This document shows positions 1 through 4,380 of a stretch of 5,210 nucleotides of DNA, in pieces. Source of the DNA: JBEIFW01 sp044370695. Lineage in GTDB: Bacteria > Actinomycetota > Acidimicrobiia > Acidimicrobiales > Ilumatobacteraceae. Location of the stretch: positions 1 to 5,210 of the forward strand of contig JBILVB010000223.1 of assembly GCA_044370695.1 (NCBI GenBank). The letters run 5' to 3'. How positions within the stretch are numbered: the stretch's first letter is position 1; each line of letters begins with the position of its first letter. Below the pieces are notes generated by a model. The model was given only the letters and a program-made list of their open reading frames with translations, made no database searches and had not been told where the DNA came from. A program made the translations under genes and the position numbers.

Positions 1-666
1 CCGTCGGCCGAGCGGCCGCTGCGGCTCTACATCGCCGGTGACTCGATGGCCCAGGGGTACGGGCAGGTCGTCCAGGGCGCAGCGACGAGGACCGGGGTCA
101 TGAGCGCCACCGTGGACGTGAAGGTGTCCTCGGGACTCAACCGCATCGACTTCTTCGACTGGCCCGCCCGCCTCGTCGAGCGGGTCGACAGCCTCCGGCC
201 CGACGTGGTGATCGTGACCTTCGGCGCCAACGACCAGCAGCCGATCGTCACCGAGGACGGCCGGGCCGTGCGGGACGTGACCGATCCGGCCTGGATCACG
301 GAATACGCGCGACGGGTCGCCTCGACGATGGAGTTCCTCGCCGGCGACGGCCGCAAACTGATCTGGGTGGGCATCCCGAACGACGGGCGCGAGGAGGTCA
401 CCGAACGGCTCGCGGTCATCCGGAGCATCTACGCCGCAGAGGCCGCCAAACGCCCGTCGGTGACCTTCGTCGACACGTGGTCCTACTTCGAGAGCCCGAC
501 CGGTGGCTATGCGGCCTACGTGGCCGACGACGAGGGCCAGGTGCGGCGGATGCGGGCCAACGACGGGTTCCACCTGTCGATCGAGGGCGCGAACTACCTC
601 GGCCGCATCGTGTTCGGCGAGGTCGTGAAGGAACTCGTGGCCCGAGGCGGCCAGGCGCCCACCTGA
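1..666 (+). CDS. SGNH/GDSL-type hydrolase, DUF459-like (5' partial)
   Basis: The reading frame is open from base 1 to the TGA at 664-666, so 221 residues of the C-terminal part are present and the true start lies upstream of the window. Seen: block I with a GDS motif at residues 13-15 (nucleophile Ser15, in AGDSMAQGYG), a conserved Gly in VSSGL (residue 45), block III GAND with Asn77, and block V DGFH with Asp188 and His191 completing a Ser-Asp-His triad. The pattern SSGLxRxDFFDWP followed by VIVTFGAND and FVDTWSYF matches what I know of DUF459 proteins, a branch of the SGNH hydrolase clan. These are often membrane-anchored or exported and sometimes sit beside membrane-bound O-acyltransferases, which suggests acyl-ester transfer or hydrolysis on a glycan; that role is inference, because the N-terminus and upstream genes are not visible. 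It converges with the minus-strand hydratase gene 33 nt downstream. Confidence is high for the fold, moderate for DUF459, and low for the substrate. Confidence 0.9.
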   Translation, partial: PSAERPLRLYIAGDSMAQGYGQVVQGAATRTGVMSATVDVKVSSGLNRIDFFDWPARLVERVDSLRPDVVIVTFGANDQQPIVTEDGRAVRDVTDPAWITEYARRVASTMEFLAGDGRKLIWVGIPNDGREEVTERLAVIRSIYAAEAAKRPSVTFVDTWSYFESPTGGYAAYVADDEGQVRRMRANDGFHLSIEGANYLGRIVFGEVVKELVARGGQAPT

Positions 667-668
667 CG

Positions 669-701
669 GACCCGCTCGGCGCGCCGGGCCCGCGCCGGGT
701 C
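669..701. terminator. GC-rich hairpin between convergent genes, possible bidirectional terminator
   Basis: Between the stop of the SGNH gene (664-666) and the stop of the hydratase gene (700-702, minus strand) lies an interrupted inverted repeat. The outer arms GACCC (669-673) and GGGTC (697-701) pair. After a 4-nt bulge (674-677), the inner arms GGCGCG (678-683) and CGCGCC (691-696) pair around a 7-nt loop. That gives 11 GC-dominated base pairs. There is no T-run on either side, so it is not a classical intrinsic terminator; high-GC actinobacteria often have such hairpins between convergent genes. The position supports a shared termination or mRNA 3'-end role, which is inference. Confidence 0.5.
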
Positions 702-1485
702 AGTGCTGCGATCGGCCGCGCGCCATGATCCCGGCCCGCCGTCGGGCGACTTCGTCGGGCGAGAAGGATCGCTGGCGCCAGGCTCGGCCGTCGCGGGCCT
801 CCACCTCCCAGCCCTCGCCGACGCTGGTCCGGGCCACCTCGGCGTAGGTGGCCCGGATCTGGCGCACCCCGTCCTGGTCGTTGCCGATGATGTCGGCCGC
901 CAGGCGGCGGGTGAACGCCAGGAGGTCCTCGTGTGCGACGACGTGGTTGACGAGCCCCCACTGGAGCGCCTCGTCGGCGGTGAGGAAGTTGCCCGTGAAG
1001 CTCATCTCCCGGGCGCGGCGCACGCCGATGGCCTCGGGGAGCAGCACCGTCATGCCCCAGCCGGGCATCACCCCGACCCGGGTGTGGGTGTCACCGAAGC
1101 GCGCCCGGTCCGAGGCCACCAGGAAGTCGCAGTTGAGCGCCAACTCGAAACCGCCGGTGATGCAGGCCCCGTTGACGGCGCCGATCAACGGCTTGGTCAT
1201 CGGCGGGAACGGGCTGCGGGCGCTGCCTACCGCTGCCGGTGCACCGCTGCCGCCACCGAGGTTCCCGGCGGTCGAGCCGAGTTCCTTGAGGTCGAGCCCG
1301 GCGCAGAACGCGGGGTCGGCGCCCGTGAGGATCACCACGTCCACGGATTCGTCGGCCTCGGCGCGCGCGAGCGTCTCGGGCAGGAGGCGCAGGACCTCGC
1401 TCGACAGGGCGTTGCGGGCTTCGGGGCGGTTCAAGGTCACCGTCGCGATGCGATCGGCGACCTCGTAGAGCACGACGGCGGTCAT
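700..1485 (-). CDS. Enoyl-CoA hydratase/isomerase (crotonase) family protein
   Basis: A 261-residue protein of typical crotonase length (about 255-290). Members act on acyl-CoA thioesters in the cytoplasm: hydration, isomerisation or related steps in fatty-acid and side-chain catabolism. Seen: the N-terminal motif VTLNRPEARNAL (17-27); the first oxyanion-hole region FCAGLDLKEL (60-69); a Gly/Ser/Ala/Pro-rich variable loop (about 71-95); the second oxyanion-hole segment GACITGGFELALNCD (106-120); and PGWG (141-144). Glu114 matches rat mitochondrial hydratase Glu144. The second catalytic acid (rat Glu164, in FGQPE) is His134 here, in FGDTH. The FGDTHTRVGVMPGWG and REMSFTGNFL segments resemble a group common in mycobacteria and other actinobacteria, so classical hydration is not assured. 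ATG at 1485 is chosen because MTAVVLYEVADRIATVTL fits family N-termini. A GTG at 1533, in frame 16 codons upstream, lies closer to a perfect Shine-Dalgarno motif and is a real alternative. It is the last gene of the minus-strand cluster, 71 nt after the unrecognised gene. Confidence 0.9.
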   Translation of the reverse strand: MTAVVLYEVADRIATVTLNRPEARNALSSEVLRLLPETLARAEADESVDVVILTGADPAFCAGLDLKELGSTAGNLGGGSGAPAAVGSARSPFPPMTKPLIGAVNGACITGGFELALNCDFLVASDRARFGDTHTRVGVMPGWGMTVLLPEAIGVRRAREMSFTGNFLTADEALQWGLVNHVVAHEDLLAFTRRLAADIIGNDQDGVRQIRATYAEVARTSVGEGWEVEARDGRAWRQRSFSPDEVARRRAGIMARGRSQH

Positions 1486-1510
1486 GCGGACAAGCCTGCC
1501 CTGCCGGTCC

Positions 1511-1542
1511 GGCCGCGCACCACCGCGCCGCACCCCGCGGCC
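1511..1542 (-). repeat. Inverted repeat with 7-bp GC arms in the leader of the hydratase gene
   Basis: Perfect arms GGCCGCG (1511-1517) and CGCGGCC (1536-1542) flank an 18-nt spacer. The element sits between the Shine-Dalgarno-like motif at 1545-1551 and the preferred ATG at 1485. The alternative GTG start (1533-1531) falls inside the spacer. As RNA it could form a stem-loop that attenuates transcription into the last gene of the cluster or modulates translation. The arms are all G/C in a GC-rich genome and the loop is long, so chance is a serious alternative. Confidence 0.3.
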
Positions 1543-1544
1543 CC

Positions 1545-1551
1545 ACCTCCT
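1545..1551 (-). promoter_or_regulatory. Perfect Shine-Dalgarno-like AGGAGGT upstream of the hydratase gene
   Basis: On the minus strand the sequence reads AGGAGGT, a full match to the 16S rRNA anti-Shine-Dalgarno core, a few bases after the stop codon of the preceding gene (1559-1557). It lies 11 nt before the in-frame GTG at 1533 and 59 nt before the ATG at 1485. If it is the functional ribosome binding site, translation would start at the GTG and add 16 residues (VRRGGARPDRQGRLVR) that do not resemble a family N-terminus. The 11-nt spacing is slightly longer than ideal. Its presence makes the start of the hydratase uncertain. Confidence 0.4.
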
Positions 1552-1556
1552 ACGGT

Positions 1557-2165
1557 TCAGCCGTCGTCGGGATCGGCCGGGTGGTAGTCGAGGCGGAGGT
1601 CCCCGAGCCGGACCAGCATCGAGGAGATCCAGGCGCCGAGCGCACCGAAGTGCTCGTCGAGGAGGCGGGACTGGCCGTCGGCGAGGGTCTCCTCGGCGAG
1701 TTCGTACAGGCCTTCGTAGGAGACCTCGATGGCGAAGTTCGGATCGCCGTCGTCGTTCGCGTACTGGATCTCGACGGTCGGCGCGGTCCGGCGCATCGGC
1801 TCCGAGCCGATCGGGGGGCTGTCGGCCGGGAGCACGGCGAGGAACACCGGTGGCAGCGGTTGGGCCTTCAGCCGCTGCACCCGGAACACGATCTCCATCT
1901 CGATCGCAGGAGCGTCCTCGAACACCTCCTCGAGGTACCAACGCCGGTACGCGGTCTGGCTCCACGTCGGCCAGTCGAAGGTGACGTGGGCGACCACCCG
2001 GGGAGGGAGCCCTTCGCCCGGGAGTCCGTAGCTCGTCTCCCAGGTCAGGTCGCCGAGCAGGACGTCGGCCTGGAAGTGCTCCTCGAAGGCCTGCCGTTCG
2101 AGCAGGGCGGCCTCGAAGGCTTCTCGCAGTGCGGTGATTGCGTCGGTGAAGACGTGGTCGAGCAT
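1557..2165 (-). CDS. Conserved-looking protein of unknown function (202 aa)
   Basis: I do not recognise this family. The frame is convincing: an ATG start 3 nt after the stop of the NUDIX gene, a moderate Shine-Dalgarno stretch (AGCAGGG, about 8 nt upstream) inside the end of that gene, and balanced amino-acid composition unlike the Arg/Gly/Pro-rich shadow frames. The protein is acidic. Residues 5-33 look like an amphipathic helix (ALREAFEAALLERQAFEEHF). Alternating beta-like segments follow, including RVVAHVTFDWPTW (56-68), AIEMEIVFRVQRL (87-99) and TVEIQYANDDGDPNFAIEVSY (130-150), with Trp/Tyr/Phe at regular positions. A second helical region covers about 151-187 (YELAEETLADGQSRLLDEHFGALGAWISSMLVRL), and the tail is Asp-rich (DPDDG). 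There is no signal peptide, membrane span, zinc motif or obvious catalytic triad, so it is probably a soluble cytoplasmic protein. Tight coupling suggests co-expression with the NUDIX hydrolase; a shared function is only inference. Confidence 0.8.
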   Translation of the reverse strand: MLDHVFTDAITALREAFEAALLERQAFEEHFQADVLLGDLTWETSYGLPGEGLPPRVVAHVTFDWPTWSQTAYRRWYLEEVFEDAPAIEMEIVFRVQRLKAQPLPPVFLAVLPADSPPIGSEPMRRTAPTVEIQYANDDGDPNFAIEVSYEGLYELAEETLADGQSRLLDEHFGALGAWISSMLVRLGDLRLDYHPADPDDG

Positions 2166-2168
2166 GGC

Positions 2169-2846
2169 TCAGCCCTGCTCGACGACCCACCGGCCCGGGT
2201 GTTGGTAGAGCCGGTTGCGGGGCCCCGGCGCGTCGAGTTCGAACGAGTCGTACGCGGCGTCGGGCGCCCACAGCAGCACCCGAACCCCGGCGTCGTCGTC
2301 GACGTGACGCGTGTGGAATCGCGGAGGCGCGGCCATCGCCCGGGCCCAGTCGAGGAACGCCGACGCGTCCGGCTGCACGGACAGCTGGTGCAGGGTCATC
2401 CACGTGGGTGCGGCCAGCTCGATCTCGCCGGCATCCCGACGGCCGAGCGCATCGGCCGGTCGCACCCAGACGTGGTCGTCGATCTCGTGGCCGTCGATCG
2501 AGACGTCGTGCCGGTCGGTCGTGACGGCGAAGAACCAGGTGGAGAACTTCTTGGGCTGCGAGGGGGGCGGCATCCAGTGGGCGAAGGTGACGAAGTCGTG
2601 CTCGTCGAGCTCGAGGCCGGCCTCCTCGGCGGCCTCCCGCCGGGCGGCGCGGCGGGCCGCGGTCAACTCGTCGGCCTCGCCGTCGCGGTCGACCGGATCG
2701 ACCTTGCCGCCCGGGAACGCCCAATGTCCGGCGAAGGCGCCGTGCGCGGAACGTTTCACCATCAGGACCTTGAGTCCTTCGGCGGCGTCGCGCAGCACGA
2801 TCACCGTGGCGGCCGGCGCGGCCGGAGGCGATTCCGGTTCACCCAT
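2169..2846 (-). CDS. NUDIX hydrolase with extended Nudix loop (NUDT19/CoA-diphosphatase-like)
   Basis: A 225-residue NUDIX protein; the family cleaves nucleoside diphosphates linked to another group, using Mg2+ or Mn2+ bound by the Nudix helix. Seen: a beta-strand start AATVIVLRD (12-20), then VLMVKRS (27-33), FAGHWAFPGGKVDP (38-51), and the Nudix helix RREAAEEAGLEL (69-80) with Glu71, Glu74 and Glu75 as probable metal ligands. Between GGKVDP and REAAEEAG the loop is longer than in the canonical Gx5Ex7REUxEExGU pattern. This extension, and the later APTWMTLHQL segment (146-155), recall NUDT19-like proteins and their bacterial relatives, some of which hydrolyse CoA or acyl-CoA; the CoA link is inference. 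ATG at 2846 is chosen because it precedes the first beta strand by about ten residues. The frame continues to an ATG at 2972, but that would run into the glgA coding region and add Pro/Arg-rich sequence. It is the first gene of the minus-strand cluster, divergent from glgA. Confidence 0.9.
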   Translation of the reverse strand: MGEPESPPAAPAATVIVLRDAAEGLKVLMVKRSAHGAFAGHWAFPGGKVDPVDRDGEADELTAARRAARREAAEEAGLELDEHDFVTFAHWMPPPSQPKKFSTWFFAVTTDRHDVSIDGHEIDDHVWVRPADALGRRDAGEIELAAPTWMTLHQLSVQPDASAFLDWARAMAAPPRFHTRHVDDDAGVRVLLWAPDAAYDSFELDAPGPRNRLYQHPGRWVVEQG

Positions 2847-2932
2847 GAGCGACCACGCTACGGCCGGCCCCACCCCCTCGCGAAACGACGGGCCCGCCCG
2901 GGGCGGTGGGTCCGGCGTGGCAGGCTGGCGCC
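2847..2932. promoter_or_regulatory. Divergent intergenic region of the NUDIX cluster and glgA
   Basis: This 86-nt stretch lies between two divergent starts and must hold the upstream signals of at least the NUDIX cluster. On the minus strand, TAGCGT (2860-2855) matches the TAnnnT -10 pattern and ends 8 nt before the NUDIX ATG. No Shine-Dalgarno stands before that ATG, which fits a leaderless transcript, common in actinobacteria; no good -35 is visible. For glgA, no TAnnnT hexamer stands out, and only a weak GGCAGG-like Shine-Dalgarno precedes the GTG at 2933. A short GC inverted repeat, CCGCCC-G-GGGCGG (2895-2907), lies in the middle and may be chance. Confidence 0.35.
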
Positions 2933-4318
2933 GTGGCCCGCCGCGTGATGTTCGCAACGGCCGAGTTCGCACCGGTGGTGCGCGTCGGGGGGCTCGCGGC
3001 CGCCACGGCCGGGTTGGTCAAGGCGTTGCGGGCCGCAGGTGCCGACGTCGAGGTGGTGCTGCCCGACTACGCCGGATCGCCGTTGCGGGCGCAGCACGTC
3101 GAATCGCTGGAGGTCGCGCCATGGGCGTCGCCGGCCGTGGCGCGCCGGGGCCTGCTCGACCCGGTGGGCGAGGTCACGCTGGTCTCGGTGCCCGGGATCG
3201 AGCGACCGCACCCGTACGTCCAGCGCTCCGGCGAGGGCTGGCCCGACAACGATCGCCGCTTCTTCGCGTTCGCCGCTGCCGTCGCTGCGCTCGCCCTACG
3301 ACGTGCGCCCGACGTGCTCCACCTGAACGACTGGCACACGGCGCTGGCCGCCGGGTTCTGTCACCCACGGCCGCCGACCGTGCTGACGATCCACACCCTC
3401 GGCCACCAGGGCTGGGCCGATGCCGGATGGCTCGGCACCGTCCCGCACTTCCCGGAGGCGTACGCCGTCGGCGGCATCTGCAACGCGCTCGCTGGTGGGA
3501 TCGCCCTCGCCGACCTGGTCGTGGCGGTCAGCCCGACCTACGCCGAGGAGATCCGCACCCCGGCGGGAGGGCTCGGGCTCGACGGGCGTCTTCGAGCGAA
3601 GGGTGATCGCCTCGTCGGCATCCGCAACGGCATCGACGTCGAGGAATGGGATCCGGCCGCCGACCCGCACCTGCCGGCGCCGTTCGACGCTGCGTCACTG
3701 GGTGGCAAAGCGGCGGCCCGCCGTGCGCTGGCCGGGTCGATCGGGTGGCCGGACGATCCGGCCGCCCCGGTGGTCAGCGTCGTGTCGCGCCTCGTCGACC
3801 AGAAGGGGATCGACCTCCTGCTGCCGCTCGTCGGGTACCTCGACGGCCTGCCGGCGCGCCTCGCCGTGCTCGGCGACGGGGACGAAGGCCTCGTCGAGTC
3901 GCTGCGCGAGGCGGCGGGGCGGCGGGGCGACCGGGTGTGGTTCCGGGCGGGTTACGACGAGGGGCTCGCCCATCTGTTGTTCGCCGCCGGCGACCTGTTC
4001 GCCATGCCGAGCCGGTTCGAGCCGTGCGGGCTCGCACAGATGCAGGCGATGCGGTACGGCACCCTGCCGGTGGTCACCGACGTCGGCGGACTGCACGACA
4101 CCGTGGTCGACGTCGACGCCCGGCCCACCCACGCGACCGGCATCGTGGTACCGGAGCCCTCGGCGGTCGCCGTCCTCGACGGCTTGCACCGGGCCGTGCG
4201 CGCCTGGCGCAACCCGGCGCGGCGCCGGGCGATGCAGCGTCGGGGGATGGCCATCGACTGGTCGTGGCAGCGTCCGGCGGCCGAGCACCTGGCGTGGTAC
4301 GACAGGCTTGCCGGGTGA
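2933..4318 (+). CDS. glgA: Glycogen synthase, ADP-glucose type (GT5)
   Basis: This enzyme transfers glucose from ADP-glucose to the non-reducing end of an alpha-1,4-glucan in the cytoplasm. The 461 residues are close to E. coli GlgA (477). Seen: N-terminal GT-B domain MFATAEFAPVVRVGGL (6-21), LNDWHTAL (131-138), TIHTLGHQG (152-160), VSPTYAEEI (199-207) and RNGIDVEEWDPAADPHL (231-247). In the C-terminal domain are VVSRLVDQKGIDLLL (283-297), with Arg286 and Lys291, and SRFEPCGLAQMQAMRYGTLPVV (360-381), with Glu363 matching the catalytic-region Glu377 of E. coli. His154 matches E. coli His161. Two usually conserved lysines differ: the KxGGL lysine is Arg17, and the lysine of the NxxKGG motif is Ala187. 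GTG at 2933 is chosen because MARRVMFATAEFAP fits family starts; GTG at 2906 and ATG at 2948 are in-frame alternatives. The unbroken frame and retained core motifs argue for an active enzyme. glgC follows 62 nt later. Confidence 0.93.
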   Translation: MARRVMFATAEFAPVVRVGGLAAATAGLVKALRAAGADVEVVLPDYAGSPLRAQHVESLEVAPWASPAVARRGLLDPVGEVTLVSVPGIERPHPYVQRSGEGWPDNDRRFFAFAAAVAALALRRAPDVLHLNDWHTALAAGFCHPRPPTVLTIHTLGHQGWADAGWLGTVPHFPEAYAVGGICNALAGGIALADLVVAVSPTYAEEIRTPAGGLGLDGRLRAKGDRLVGIRNGIDVEEWDPAADPHLPAPFDAASLGGKAAARRALAGSIGWPDDPAAPVVSVVSRLVDQKGIDLLLPLVGYLDGLPARLAVLGDGDEGLVESLREAAGRRGDRVWFRAGYDEGLAHLLFAAGDLFAMPSRFEPCGLAQMQAMRYGTLPVVTDVGGLHDTVVDVDARPTHATGIVVPEPSAVAVLDGLHRAVRAWRNPARRRAMQRRGMAIDWSWQRPAAEHLAWYDRLAG

Positions 4319-4339
4319 GGTCCGGTCGGCGCCGGACCT
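4318..4339 (+). repeat. Intergenic hairpin starting in the glgA stop codon
   Basis: Perfect 8-bp arms AGGTCCGG (4318-4325) and CCGGACCT (4332-4339) enclose the 6-nt loop TCGGCG. The first base is the last base of the glgA TGA. No T-run follows, so it is not a standard intrinsic terminator. It could stabilise the 3' end of glgA mRNA, attenuate read-through into glgC, or help set the ratio of the two enzymes. The structure is seen; the role is inferred. Confidence 0.55.
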
Positions 4340-4352
4340 GATCGTCCGATCA
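4339..4352. repeat. Operator-like dyad between glgA and glgC
   Basis: TGATCG (4339-4344) and CGATCA (4347-4352) are exact inverted copies separated by TC. The 2-nt centre is too short for an RNA hairpin loop, so if functional it would more likely act as DNA, for example as the site of a dimeric regulator. It shares its first base with the preceding hairpin and its last base with the next palindrome. Confidence 0.35.
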
Positions 4353-4365
4353 CCGGTCGACCGGT
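4352..4365. repeat. Perfect 14-bp palindrome just upstream of the glgC ribosome binding site
   Basis: ACCGGTCGACCGGT is identical to its own reverse complement and is centred on CG. Perfect palindromes with a central CG are typical of LacI-family operators, which often control sugar metabolism; assigning this site to such a protein is inference, since no regulator gene is in the window. The heptamer CCGGTCG occurs at 4353-4359 and again, one base later, at 4361-4367, with a third copy at 4322-4328. The palindrome ends 1 nt before the glgC Shine-Dalgarno, so a bound protein could block transcription or an RNA fold could affect translation. Confidence 0.4.
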
Positions 4366-4366
4366 C

Positions 4367-4372
4367 GGGGAG
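4367..4372 (+). promoter_or_regulatory. glgC ribosome binding site
   Basis: GGGGAG lies 8 nt before the ATG at 4381, with an A-rich spacer (AAGAAACG) that is unusual in this GC-rich sequence and should keep the start open. This is the clearest ribosome binding site in the window with good spacing, and it fixes the glgC start. Confidence 0.75.
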
Positions 4373-4380
4373 AAGAAACG

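Noticed and set aside
703..1587. Plus-strand 294-residue open frame antisense to the hydratase
   Set aside because: It mirrors the codons of an intact crotonase gene and shows no domain; long antisense frames are expected in high-GC coding DNA.
1486..2724. Minus-strand open frame that extends the hydratase frame far upstream, giving a 674-residue reading
   Set aside because: The extra 400-plus residues are Arg/Pro/Gly-rich and overlap the well-supported unknown gene and NUDIX gene in another frame; only the part from 1485 downstream resembles a protein family.
2906..2932. Upstream GTG start for glgA at 2906
   Set aside because: It adds nine residues (MGPAWQAGA) before the usual short N-terminus and has no better ribosome binding site; the GTG at 2933 fits better, though neither is proven.
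1581..2948. Plus-strand 455-residue open frame antisense to the unknown and NUDIX genes
   Set aside because: It is a GC-rich shadow: composition is Arg/Gly/Val/His-heavy with no recognisable motif, and the opposite strand holds a clear Nudix box.
2847..2972. Longer NUDIX start at ATG 2972 (42 extra residues)
   Set aside because: The extension is Pro/Arg/Gly-rich, overlaps the start of glgA on the other strand, and is unlike family N-termini.
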